Assembly (NCBI GenBank): GCA_002286715.1 | Contig: NSJX01000043.1 | Coordinates: forward strand, 172,827 to 236,826 | Origin: Dentipellis sp. KUC8613 | Lineage: Eukaryota; Basidiomycota; Agaricomycetes; Russulales; Hericiaceae | Reading direction: 5' to 3' | Length of the DNA stretch: 64,000 nucleotides | Part shown: positions 34,151 through 44,267 of the stretch, piece after piece | Layout: every line of letters begins with the position of its first letter | Position numbering within the stretch: position 1 is the first letter of the stretch | Made by a program: the position numbers and the translations under genes | Notes under the pieces: model-generated | Told to the model about the DNA's origin: nothing | Databases searched by the model: none | The model's input: the letters and a program-made list of their open reading frames with translations, nothing else

Positions 34151-36035
34151 AGCGTGAGTGGTTGTCTTATGGGCGGTATGAAGTCAGTCCCGTTCCATCT
34201 GCGCCCCCTCTAAATACCGTCGCACCTCACCCCATCGCGCTGTGCGGCGAAGTGAGTAACTGTACGTCCATCTCCGTTATTGTATAGCATCGTTATCTCC
34301 GTACCTGTGAGCGAAGTGGCTGAGCCCCAAGAAGCTCATGTGAGGAAATTCTCTACACGATCCTGTCAACAGAGTATGTCACGGTCAAAAGAACTCACTA
34401 CAAACGCGAGGAGGTGGATCCAAGTTTCTATGCGCGGTTTCCAATTCCGATGGTGCCTTTCGTTACCGGGCTCGGATCGGCGGAGTGATGGTAGTTGGAG
34501 AAACTCTATGTCTTGAACGTGAATGTTGAACACCTCATATAGGAAGGTGCATTTCCGCCACGCGCGTTTAAGTCATTCAAACTTCAGCACATTGCGAAAG
34601 GCCGCGTGGTTCGTTACCAAAAGTGCTGTAACCGAGATGGTCAGACATCGGCCAACGACTTATAAAAAGATCGAAACGCACATGTGCGGGGGATGCTGTA
34701 GGGAGCAACGTCATGAGACACGTCTCGAATCTAAATCAACATACAAGTAGGCTTGATTTGCGCTGAAAGAGCAAACGCTTCGTGCGCGATAGTCGGACGA
34801 TCGAAAGTTGCTCAATTAGTATATACTTGTCCTCTGTCCTAACTCTAACACACTTGTGAGAGCGATGACTGGCAAGCGAGGGGTATCGTGAAGAATTGTC
34901 AGGTGACTGAATCCGACTCGCTATATGAATCGGCGGGCTATGAAGTGCCCAGCACTATGAAACATGTTACGCGGGATTGGCGGCTTCGGCTCTCCAATCT
35001 AATTTCGAGTCAGTATAACAAGGAATGTTTAGAAAGTCGTTCAGATACTCACCATATAGATGCCACTCTCGAGAGGTAAATCAAGACACCAAATACGTTG
35101 GTTAGTTACAGTACATATTCTCGGAGCTTGCAGTTTCGTCGAGTCACGGTTAACTCAAGACGGGCTCGGATTCAAGCTTCCGAAGATGAAGGGCTTCTCT
35201 AGAGAGAAGAAGTATGTGTGATATCGTTGACTACAGATTGGCAACGAGTGCAAAGCCCAGGTAACAAGAGCATGTGGGTTTAGGAGAGACCGGGAGACGC
35301 GACGGACGTCTGCTGGGTTTGTTTGGCAACAGCCTTGATTCCAAACAATTGCCTAATCCGGGCACAAGGACGACGACTTCACAGCGACCATGCCAACTGA
35401 AGTAGTGAAGCTATGTTCTCTCCGATGTCAAGACGTTTATTCATCATTGTTTCTCTGAGGGCGTCGCCTGTTCTGCCGCATACGTTATTCACTTATCACA
35501 TCGGTCCTTGTTGTGTCGAACATAAGGCAATGCGCGTCAACGATTCGGTCACCCAGAATTTCGTTTGCGTATCACTGAGATACTGATATCTTATTGGGTG
35601 CGTATCTCTTGCTACACGCGGGTACATGGATACTCACTACTCAGAAATCTACGGCAGATGACCGACTGCCGGATTCAGATGAAGGACGTTGTCCTCATAC
35701 CCGGAATGTCGCGCCTTGTCCTCATTCTTTGGCGCTAACCCATAGCCGATCAGCCAACCCTCCCGAACTAACCATCATATCCTCTATTCTCTTTCTGGGA
35801 ACCTGACGACCTTGTATTCCAGGCACGTCCTTCGTTGTTGATTGGACGGTGTCCTGTATCTATGGCCACGTCGAGAGCCACATCCCAATTAGGCACGTAT
35901 GCTGTTACTTCCTTGTTCCAGGAAAGTATACGTTTATGCTCGTTTTATTTCGCTCAACCATGTATACGCTTGTATATAAGACCAGGCCGAATTGCGAACA
36001 ATGCCTGCACAATCCCCACCTCCCGCACCTTCAAC
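34151..36035. other. Long intergenic region upstream of the HLH gene
   Basis: About 1.9 kb without supported genes. It holds the promoter of dehydrogenase 2 on its left and, on its right, a TATATAA at 35973-35979 that is 63 bp upstream of the HLH start. Confidence 0.45.
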
Positions 36036-37016
36036 ATGAGTCCGAAAAAGAAAAGCCGCAGCAACCCGGGCCCTTCTCACGGCCCGGGCGTTATCATGTA
36101 CTATCCCTATTCCCATGTTAACGATGACCCTCAGTATGGTGCTCATGCGCAAGAAATGCAAGCTGGCTCTATGCCCAATCTGCCGAGGTCTCGCGATTCA
36201 CCGGGCTATTCCTATTCATCAAGTTCGATGCTTCCTGGGACATACGGAGACCAACCCTTGTGAGCACAGTCACTCATGCTTGCAATATATCTCATTTCAT
36301 TCCTTTTGCCCAGAGCATTTGAATCCGGCAATTCTGCATACAGAAATACTGTTTCGCAGTCGCAATCTTATCCCTCTTTGCAATATACGTCATCCTCTTT
36401 GCCAGGAGACACTCAGTTCATGGGCTCGGGTTCTGGTCTGCATGGGGGACACCCCACTCCAGGAAGCAGTCAATTCGCAATGTATCCTCTCGCTGGCCAT
36501 AAGCGTGAGCTGTCGTCAGAGAAATTCAGCTCTCAATCGCCTCCCCCTTCTGGCCAGCCGGAACTCGGTTCCTCCAAGACCTCTGGCCAGTCTGCAAAGA
36601 AGAAGTACAGAGAAGGAGGCGCCGCGTGGCAACGCATTCATCGTGACGAGAAGAATGACAAATTGACAGCACTCAATAGTCTGCTTCCGCTCAAACTGCA
36701 GACTTTCCATGATCCGCCGAGGATAGTTCCGATTGTAACGGGGTGTACGTGTCTTGTCGCCCTTTTGAACGAGTCGGTGCTGACATCTACTCAAGCTATC
36801 GAATACATCGAGCAGCTGGTTGCGGAGAACAAACGATACCAAGACACATGCGAGACAAGTGTCTCGTCTCGCACGCAATTTTTGGAACAGGCAGCCTTAC
36901 TTCGGAGTCAGGCAATGAGGGAAAAAGGAGTTACCCTTCAGCAAAGGAAGATGATAAGTGACCTGCAAGCAGAGAATGATCGCCTACGTCAGGCTCTGAG
37001 AAAGCAGACGCCATAG
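36036..37016 (+). CDS. Basic helix-loop-helix-like transcription regulator
   Basis: Probably a nuclear DNA-binding protein. Exon 1 is 36036-36262 (MSPKKKSRSNPGPSHG; basic start) with donor TT/GTGAGC and acceptor CCCAG at about 36314. A Ser/Tyr/Gln-rich region follows, then KKKYREGGAAWQRIHRDEKNDKL, resembling a basic region plus helix 1, with ALNSLLP as the end of helix 1. Helix 2 is QAIEYIEQLVAENKRY and continues into a leucine-zipper-like coiled coil (ISDLQAENDRLRQALRK). The loop is about 35 residues if unspliced. A 53-nt intron (GTGTACGT...TACTCAAG with a CTGAC branch, about 36744-36796) would shorten it. It ends at TAG 37014-37016. The basic region is atypical, so E-box binding is not assured. 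Confidence 0.65.
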
Positions 37017-37687
37017 AGATGACGACAAGGTTATATTAATTGCGATGTCTTTTACGCTGAAATTTGTGACGATTACTATACGTTGCCAAGATACGAACTT
37101 GGTATAATGAAAGCGCTGCGATTGAGATTACTTTCACCTCGGAAGCTGTTTGAACACGCCAGATTCCTGATAGTCGGTTTCGACTGAGTCTTTGGGTTTG
37201 CCCGGGCCCGAGGGAACGCGAAACGTGGTACGCTCAGACTCGTCTCGAGCAATTACACACAACAATCATGGTGTTGAACGGTAAGATCTTTACGATGTAT
37301 AACAAGCCTATCAGGAAGATACCCATTGACTAGACGCGAGTAGACGCGGCGAGTGTGTCTTGGAGTCTCTAGGATTGCTAGAACGCTAGAAGGGCAGTGT
37401 GATGCAGCGGCCCGTGTTCGACTCCTCGCCAAAGCACAAAAATCTGTGTCTTCAATCTTGCTCATGCACCCCCAGATACTCGTGCAAGATCACAAGCAAG
37501 CTCCCTTGAATTTTTTGTCATGCAGTGGAGTACACACATAAGTACATTGGTCGAAACGTTACTATACGACGAGGGACTCACTAACGTTCATTGAAGTTGT
37601 GCGCCAGTCATTGTTTGTGATTGTTTGTCTCACGCGCGGGTCACTAAGCTCTTTTTCTCCTCTCTCGAGTGTACCACACTCACGAGC
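37017..37687. other. Intergenic
   Basis: About 670 bases with no supported feature. A T-loop-like TGTTCGACTCC near 37410 is not part of a tRNA. Confidence 0.35.
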
Positions 37688-38034
37688 ATGGCCGCTTGTG
37701 CTTGCGGATCATCGGCAAACATCGTCGTTCGTCGTCACGGTCACTGCCCCTGCAAGGTCAAGATGTGCATCTATAAGGAGGGCAGGAGACAGGATAAGGA
37801 GATGTGGGTATGTTTTTGCCCGGTTAGTAATGCATGCCGGCCACTGAGTGTACTGACACTGAGGTAGACTGCTGCAAGAGACGGTATTACTCAAGGGAGC
37901 GGTCCATCTGGCTGCGGCCGGTGATGCCAAGGATGAGGAGAATCGGTGCATGGACGGCAGTTCAACCGAGGACGAGCGGAGGCGGAGGGGTGGAGCAGCA
38001 AACGCGCGCAGCGCAAGATCGAGTCGTGGTTCGG
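37688..38034 (+). CDS. Cys-rich ORF, possible GRF-like zinc finger (uncertain model)
   Basis: From ATG 37688 the frame reads MAACACGSSANIVVRRHG, HCPCKVKMCIYKEG and EMWVCFCP. The C-x-C-G start and W-V-C end after EGRRQDK faintly resemble a GRF zinc finger, but the spacing is longer than usual. A GTATGT site inside (about 37807) and AGGTAG at about 37866 could be an intron. The following DNA to the GTAAGG at 38034 stays open in more than one frame, and the rest is lost in the N gap. It is unclear whether this belongs to the nitronate monooxygenase beyond the gap. Confidence 0.25.
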
Positions 38035-38060
38035 GTAAGGAGTCCCTCTCTACTTTCGTC

Positions 38061-38860
38061 NNNNNNNNNNNNNNNNNNNNNNNNNNNNNNNNNNNNNNNN
38101 NNNNNNNNNNNNNNNNNNNNNNNNNNNNNNNNNNNNNNNNNNNNNNNNNNNNNNNNNNNNNNNNNNNNNNNNNNNNNNNNNNNNNNNNNNNNNNNNNNNN
38201 NNNNNNNNNNNNNNNNNNNNNNNNNNNNNNNNNNNNNNNNNNNNNNNNNNNNNNNNNNNNNNNNNNNNNNNNNNNNNNNNNNNNNNNNNNNNNNNNNNNN
38301 NNNNNNNNNNNNNNNNNNNNNNNNNNNNNNNNNNNNNNNNNNNNNNNNNNNNNNNNNNNNNNNNNNNNNNNNNNNNNNNNNNNNNNNNNNNNNNNNNNNN
38401 NNNNNNNNNNNNNNNNNNNNNNNNNNNNNNNNNNNNNNNNNNNNNNNNNNNNNNNNNNNNNNNNNNNNNNNNNNNNNNNNNNNNNNNNNNNNNNNNNNNN
38501 NNNNNNNNNNNNNNNNNNNNNNNNNNNNNNNNNNNNNNNNNNNNNNNNNNNNNNNNNNNNNNNNNNNNNNNNNNNNNNNNNNNNNNNNNNNNNNNNNNNN
38601 NNNNNNNNNNNNNNNNNNNNNNNNNNNNNNNNNNNNNNNNNNNNNNNNNNNNNNNNNNNNNNNNNNNNNNNNNNNNNNNNNNNNNNNNNNNNNNNNNNNN
38701 NNNNNNNNNNNNNNNNNNNNNNNNNNNNNNNNNNNNNNNNNNNNNNNNNNNNNNNNNNNNNNNNNNNNNNNNNNNNNNNNNNNNNNNNNNNNNNNNNNNN
38801 NNNNNNNNNNNNNNNNNNNNNNNNNNNNNNNNNNNNNNNNNNNNNNNNNNNNNNNNNNNN
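38061..38860. other. Assembly gap (800 N)
   Basis: Unresolved bases. The gap removes the 5' part of the nitronate monooxygenase fragment. Confidence 1.
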
Positions 38861-39127
38861 GTCGACCTCATCTGCGCGCAGGCCGGCGAGGGCGGCGGGC
38901 ACACAGGCGACGTCGCCGCGTCGATCCTCATCCCCGCGTGCGTCGACGCCGTGCGCGGCCGCACGTCGCCGCTCACCGGCGGGCCCGTGTACGTCGTTGG
39001 CGCGGGCGCGGTGTACAATGGGCGCAGCCTCGCAGCGAACCTCGCGTGGGGCGCGCAGGGCGTGTGGGTCGGCACGCGCTTCGTCGCGTCCGTCGAGGCG
39101 GGCGCGTGCTGCCACTCGAGCGGATGA
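38861..39127 (+). pseudogene. Nitronate monooxygenase (2-nitropropane dioxygenase) fragment
   Basis: The frame entering from the gap reads VDLICAQAGEGGGHTGDVAA, SILIPACVDAV, GGPVYVVGAGAVYNGRSLAA, NLAWGAQGVWVGTRFVASVE. These are the FMN-phosphate-binding and catalytic-side motifs of flavin nitronate monooxygenases (GGHTG, the glycine-rich GAGAxxxGR, GxxxGTRF). Homology ends at AGACCHSSG and a TGA at 39125-39127. The usual 80-100 C-terminal residues are missing, and no acceptable splice continuation is seen. It is therefore a truncated remnant, or a gene cut by the rearrangement whose edge lies 400 bp downstream. Very high GC distinguishes it from the flanking repeat. Confidence 0.75.
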
Positions 39128-39353
39128 AGATTGACATCAACCCGCTCGACTGCCGTCGTTCACGCATGTCCTAGCGCGCTATTTGCCATTCACGCATCTA
39201 CACTCATCGCCCTTGCCCTCTCGCGATGCCCTTCAAGTCGTGTTCACGCATTATTGTGTCACATGCAGACAATAATAAGTCCGGGGTCGGTAAGAAAGCT
39301 AATTTCTGGCAAAGTAGGTAGCAAGCCTGTATTTCGAAGTAGAACGAGATGTA

Positions 39354-39508
39354 CTAGAGTAGCTACTAGAGAAATAAAGTGACAACTAGAATCCTCGTTA
39401 GACCTAGTCGGCGGCATCTAGAGTTAGATAAGTCTACTAGACCTAGACAGCCGATTAGGGGAATTTCGCTTACTAGAGCACTAGAAACCCTAGATCTAGG
39501 TCTTCTAG
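39354..39508. repeat. CTAG-rich tract at the block 2 edge
   Basis: Twelve CTAG tetramers lie in 155 bp (at 39354, 39366, 39386, 39404, 39418, 39437, 39443, 39473, 39481, 39490, 39496, 39505), where well under one is expected. The tract sits between the truncated nitronate monooxygenase and the first base of block 2. Confidence 0.8.
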
Positions 39509-39829
39509 TCGCATGCGATCTTCCTGATGTCAAGAACTTACACAAATTCTCAAATTGAGCGGCGGATATATCGCGCACAGAGGGATCTGACATTGGCGTC
39601 AGTGTACAGTACGCGCCACCCCAACCACCATTCCCTCCAGGCTCCTAGTATCATTGGATCCACAGATCACTCGAACACAGGGACTGAGGCATTATTCGTG
39701 CCTTTGTGTGAGGTGTAGGAAGACTGTGGCGCAAAGTCCCCGCATTACAATTGGGCTGCAATCTCCAATTGTGTAGCCTTCGGCGAACCTCGGATATCGC
39801 CACGCAACCTTCAACAATCGCTGGCTTCT

Positions 39830-40200
39830 CCTACGAGACCCAGACTCTGTACAAAAGCCAGCTCTTTGGAAGCCGGCCGAAGCGACGCCTGCGGTGCGTA
39901 CCGAATGCGCAACGGTTGCAAGCCAGCAGGTGATGCGTGCTCTGCCTGGGAATGCGTAGCCTCGGATATGGTGCAGTTGTGACACGTCTGACCGGAGTAT
40001 AACATGTCTTGTCCTTTGGTGCTGCGTAGGTTGACTGCAGGGTAGCCATGCGCCAGTACGTATACTGCGGGGTTCGCTGCCAGTGAGAGTCATCATGACG
40101 GTGACAGTCGACCAGGCTTTCTCTCGGAGATTACCGAATTGGGACGCCCGAAGGACTCGAGTAAGTAGCAAGTTGGTCCGTCACGCTCTCAAGATCTCAC
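39830..40200 (-). pseudogene. Decayed MSQ first exon (block 2, spacer 1)
   Basis: Minus-strand frames give TRVLRASQFGNLREKAW and SEATHSQAEHA plus LQPLRIRYA, related to MSQ exon 1 but broken by frameshifts. It is nearly identical to the copy at 27760-28070. Confidence 0.55.
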
Positions 40201-40452
40201 TGGCAGCAACTCTTGCCTTTGAGAAGGTTGTTGTCGTTCTCTCAAACATCTCGGTTTCTACGCCATAACCACCTCGACTCTCGCCCATATATAGTCGAAG
40301 ATCGAAGAGTCGGAGAACTTGCAGATCGTGCCCAAGACAATTGAGTGATTACCATGACCTGGCGCAACGCTTCGTATTCTAGAGAATGTGGCAAGACGAT
40401 TGTGGCTTGTGAATAACAAAAGGAGCGTTTCTGCCTCTGCTTTCGAGGTACG

Positions 40453-40460
40453 TATAAATA
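40453..40460 (+). promoter_or_regulatory. TATA box of MSY copy b
   Basis: TATAAATA in CGAGGTACG context, 148 bp upstream of ATG 40601. Confidence 0.65.
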
Positions 40461-40600
40461 TGTGGCCGCGTATGTTGACAAGAACCCTAGCCTTCTCGCC
40501 TCATACAATCAGTTCGTCCTGTTCTCCTCGACAGTAATGCATGCACTGATTTATTACGAACTTAGAGAAACATCATCTCATCTGAAGACTAGATGATGAG

Positions 40601-41202
40601 ATGTCTTATCATCCTTATCCCCCCGCTCGTGACCGCCAAGCTAGTTCATCGGCTCGCAGTGAGCCGACTTCTGCAGGTTACGGTGGTACGTGATCCATGC
40701 ATTCAGTTGGTCCTCGTTTCCCTAAATGCACAGCTACCTAGTATTCAGCATCAGGACAAGCAATGCGGTCGAGGCTACGACGAATGACGCTGTCCAGGCC
40801 TCTGCCAGCTATGCTCTTGGTGTCAAGTTCCCAAATTATCAAATATCGAATAGTCCCCGTTTCGATGAACGGGATCTGCCTGTCAATGTGGAGATCAACC
40901 GGGAGATCTACGAAGCCAAACTTGCTGCCAGTCAGGGCCTCATCACCACTGACCAATATCGAGATGTTCTTTGCGCCGGCTTGATAAAGGGAACAGCGCT
41001 ATTGGATAGGCAAATGGAAGGCATCCAACGGGCGATGCGAGGTGAAGATAGCCGGGAGTCCATTCAACAAGACGCCGGATTTACGGATGCAGAAATGGAT
41101 GCTGAACTTGACCAGGTCGGCAGAATTATAAGAACCGAGATGGCGAACGAGCGACGCGTCGAAGCACGAAGGTTTTGTCGAGCGGTCACGCGGGGCCAAT
41201 GA
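40601..41202 (+). CDS. MSY family protein, copy b (subtype II)
   Basis: Two exons: exon 1 from ATG 40601 (MSYHPYPPARDRQASSSARS) to donor G/GTACGTG, and exon 2 from acceptor CTACCTAG (about 40739) to TGA 41202. The conserved part reads DLPVNVEINREIYEAKLAAS, QGLITTDQYRDVLCAGLIKG and EGIQRAMRGEDSRESIQQDA. It continues GFTDAEMDAELDQVGRIIR and EARRFCRAVTRGQ. The subtype II hallmarks are GLIxxxQY, CAGL and DAEMDAELDQ. The SHOCT-like turn (SQGLITTDQY) is kept. It is tandem, head to tail, with copy c 425 bp downstream. No inactivating change is seen. Function unknown. Confidence 0.65.
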
Positions 41203-41627
41203 AGGATTAGGCCTTTAGGTGGCGGCTGATGTATAGGCACATGTAGCGGCCGCTGTACCACACGATCCAGCAAGCCATGTAAATGGTACAATAACTCTGA
41301 TTCATATTCATGCCAGTGGACGACCTAGATCGCGTGCCAGACAATTGATTGGTCGGTATCCATGATCTGAAGCAGTGCCTCGTGTCCATTGCATCAGTAG
41401 AGCGTGTGGCTAGACAATCATGGCTTTCTGGTATTTGTGTAAAACAAAAAGGACACCGCTTCAGCTACCCATCAGGTATGTATAAATATGCGTATCTTCG
41501 TTTTGTTCACAAAATCAGCCCTCCGTCTCATACATCCGGTTCGTCTTCTTCGCGCTCCCTCGGTTCGTAGCAAAGTATGCGATTGACTGATCATACGCGC
41601 AGAGGGACATCCTCATCTCAGAACTTG
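41203..41627. other. Spacer between tandem MSY copies b and c
   Basis: A short tandem-type spacer without an MSQ remnant. It carries the promoter of copy c, with TATAAATA at 41481-41488 (147 bp upstream of its start). The spacer between copies h and g in block 3 (61703-62105) is related to it. Confidence 0.6.
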
Positions 41628-42229
41628 ATGGCTTTTCAACCTTATGCAGCCGCTCGTGACCACAGGGCTACTCCATCCGCTTACCAGACATCAACTGCTA
41701 CAGCTTACAGCGGTACGTGAATCATGCATTGATCTGGCTCCTGTTTTCCTAACCATGCGGCCACCTAGAATTCAACGTTACGACTACCTCATCGCTTGAC
41801 TCCGCTGCTAGTAACGCTGTGCTGGGCACCGCTAACTATATTCATGACCTCCAAGACTCGGACTCTCATTCACCGAACACTACCAGTTCCGATGAACAGG
41901 TTCTGCCTACCGGAGAACAGATTGATCAGGAGATATATGAAGCCAAAATCGCCCGCATTCAAGGTCGCATCTCCACCGCAGAATATGGGAAGATCCTGGT
42001 TGCCGGCTTAGAGAAGGGATCAGCCCGATTGGAGAGGCAACGCCGAGGTTTACGGCGAGCGCTGAAAGGCGAAGACAGCCGTGAATCCATCATACGAGAT
42101 GCTGGATTAACAGATGCGGAAGGCGACATCTTATTCCAAAGGATTAGAAGGACAATAAATCTTGAATTAGTAAATGGGCGACGTGGTGAAGCGCGAAGGC
42201 TCCGACGGGCAATCACGCGGGGTCAATGA
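41628..42229 (+). CDS. MSY family protein, copy c (subtype I)
   Basis: Exon 1 starts at ATG 41628 (MAFQPYAAARDHRATPSAYQ) and ends ATAYS at donor G/GTACGTG. Exon 2 starts after CACCTAG (about 41769) with EFNVTTTSSLDSAASNA and runs to TGA 42229. The body is almost the same as copy a: EQVLPTGEQIDQEIYEAKIA, RIQGRISTAEYGKILVAGLE and GLRRALKGEDSRESIIRDAG. It differs from a in K for R (ALKGED) and DI for NV (EGDILF). It is intact. The near-identity with copy a across opposite arms points to recent duplication or gene conversion. Confidence 0.68.
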
Positions 42230-42429
42230 GGAATTGTTTGGGGGTTGATGATGGGTAGAGATGATTTGTTGTCCATCACATGCCCGCAAGCTATGCAAAT
42301 TGTACAATACCTTTAGTTTACGAGGATAAGGCTGGATCATTGAATTAGTAGAAGCCAGCACTCTAAACACATTGATTGGACCGAAATGTTGTCATGCCTT
42401 GTACGAGTATTTCATTATTTATTGAGACA

Positions 42430-42830
42430 ACGTGCTAGTCTGTGGGATTTTTCTTCATCGTCTTGTTGAATCCGTGACTATGAGTACAGACCTAAAGGAA
42501 ACAGCAATTTACTCACCTGCACATGGATAACTCTCTTAGCGAGCGGGCCACGTCAAGGAGCTCCTTGTCTAGCTCAAGAAAGTTCTACACGCCCGTACCT
42601 CGCCCCTTCCGAGCTGCAAGAGCTCTGGGAGTTGTCGATAGAGCGCGCGGCGCCTTGGAGCTCGAGCCGGCTTGTTAGGATTGCGAAGGCTCAGCGTTCC
42701 GCCATTCGCCAGAGTCATGATGCTCAACATGGTCTTGTAAGAAGATGGCACCGCACATCAGTCGAGTGATCGTGAGTGGGCGTTCGAATCTCCTACGGCA
42801 TTCGCAGGGTCACTTCTAGCACAAGAATCG
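42430..42830 (-). pseudogene. Decayed MSQ gene (exon 2 region), block 2
   Basis: Minus-strand sequence reads RRDSCARSDPANAVGDSNAH, where MSQ has RRASFAPNSLANALGDTPVY, then a stop. Later pieces (NKPARAPRRRALYRQLPELL) match the middle of exon 2 in another frame. Several frameshifts and stops make it non-functional. It lies convergent to MSY copy c, the normal MSQ position. A sister copy is at 60430-60960. Confidence 0.65.
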
Positions 42831-42870
42831 CGCCTGTATGATCGCATTGCAATCAGTAAGCAGATGTGCC

Positions 42871-43140
42871 CTAGACCAGGAATGCATACCGAATGCGCAA
42901 CGGTATCATGGAGTGCGTAGCGTCGGATGTCGAGCAGTCGTGACATGTCTGACCAAAGTAAGAGGCATCTGGTCCTTTGATGCTGCGTCGCCATCCGCCA
43001 GTACCCTGCCGAGGTCGCTGAGAGTCAGCCTCATGGTGACGGTCGTCCCAGGCTTTCTCTCGGAGATTACCGAATTGGGACTCCCGAAGGACTCGCGTTG
43101 TAGTAAGTTTGTCCATCACGCTCTCAGCAACTCTTGCCAT
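42871..43140 (-). pseudogene. MSQ-type first exon with alternative N-terminus (block 2, spacer 2)
   Basis: A minus-strand frame from ATG 43125 region reads MDKLTTTRVLRESQFGNLRE, then KAWDDRHHEADSQRPRQG, SYFGQTCHDCSTSDATHS and IPLRIRYA. It ends like MSQ exon 1, at the same donor context (CGGTATGC). It would be the first exon of the decayed MSQ at 42430-42830. The N-terminal half differs from the MSQSHG type, so the family has two exon-1 types. Confidence 0.5.
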
Positions 43141-43387
43141 GAGAAGCTTCTTGTTGTTCTCTCGTCTATCTCGGTTTCTATGCCATACTTACTTCGACTC
43201 TCGCCTATGTATAATTGAAGATTGAAGATCCGGAGAACTTGGACCCCAGATCGTGCGCAAGACAATTGAGTGGTTACCATGACCGGGCGCAACGCTTCGT
43301 ATCCTAAAGAATGTGGCTAGACAATTGCGGCTCGTTGTGGCTTGTGCATAACGAAAGAAATGTTGCTCCCGCTGCTTTCGAGATGCG

Positions 43388-43395
43388 TATAAATA
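43388..43395 (+). promoter_or_regulatory. TATA box of MSY copy d
   Basis: TATAAATA, 141 bp upstream of ATG 43529. Confidence 0.65.
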
Positions 43396-43528
43396 TCTAG
43401 CCACGTACGTTGACAAGGACCCTAGCCTTTTCGCCTCGTACGACCAGTTCGTCTTGTTCTCCTCAGCAATTATGCATGACACTGATTTCTTTCTACCTTA
43501 GAGGAACGTCCTCTCATCTGAAGACTAG

Positions 43529-44130
43529 ATGTCTTATCGTCCTTATGCACCCGCTCGCGATCACCGAGCTGGTTCAATGGCTCGCCGTAATGCGACTTCT
43601 GCAGATTACGGTGGTACGTGATCCATGCATTCAGTTGGTCCTTGTTTCCCTAAACGCACAGCTACATAGAATTCAACGTTTCCACCAGCAATCTGGCGAT
43701 GACTACGAGCAATAATTCTACACGAGCCTCTGGTGACTATGCTCATGGCGTCAACGTCCCGAATTCTCAAACATTGAATAGTCTCAATTCCGATGAAAGG
43801 GTTCTGCCTACTGATGCAGAGATCGACCGGGAGATCTACGAAGCCAAGATCGCGCGAAGTCAAGGCCTCATCTCCACTGTACAATATCTGAACGTCCTTT
43901 GCGCCGGCTTGAACAAGGGATCAGCTATATTGGAGAGGAAATATGAAGGCATACAGCGGGCAATGCGAGGTGAAGATAGCCGGGAATCCATTCAACGAGA
44001 CGCCGGATTTACGGATGCAGAAATGGATGCTGAACTTGACCAGGCCGAGAGAATCATAAGAATTCAATTAGTGAACGAGCGACGCGAAGAAGCACGAAGG
44101 TTTCGTCGAGCGGTCACGCGGGGTCAATGA
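43529..44130 (+). CDS. MSY family protein, copy d (subtype II)
   Basis: Exon 1 from ATG 43529 reads MSYRPYAPARDHRAGSMARR and ends SADYG at donor G/GTACGTG. Exon 2 from acceptor TACATAG (about 43670) starts EFNVSTSNLAMTTSNNS and ends TRGQ, TGA 44130. The core reads DERVLPTDAEIDREIYEAKI, SQGLISTVQYLNVLCAGLNK, EGIQRAMRGEDSRESIQRDA and GFTDAEMDAELDQAERIIR. It is intact and very close to copy h (block 3). It is convergent with the chimeric MSQ at 44268-45260. Function unknown. Confidence 0.68.
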
Positions 44131-44267
44131 GGAATTGGTTGGAAGCTGATGCATAGGCGCAATTCGTTATATCTCACATTCCCGCAAGCAATGCAGATTG
44201 TACAATGATTCTGGCTTATATACATGAACAACAGTGAACCATTAAAGTGCAAAAACAAGTACTGAGA

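Noticed and set aside
37395..37430. TGTTCGACTCC resembling a tRNA T-loop
   Set aside because: No matching T stem, acceptor stem or anticodon arm around it.
37709..39174. Long open frames on both strands running through the N gap
   Set aside because: They are open only because the N are untranslated; just the nitronate monooxygenase motif beyond the gap is real evidence.
39692..40171. 159-codon minus-strand frame in the block 2 spacer
   Set aside because: It mixes a decayed MSQ first exon with non-coding spacer, and the corresponding frame in block 1 is broken.
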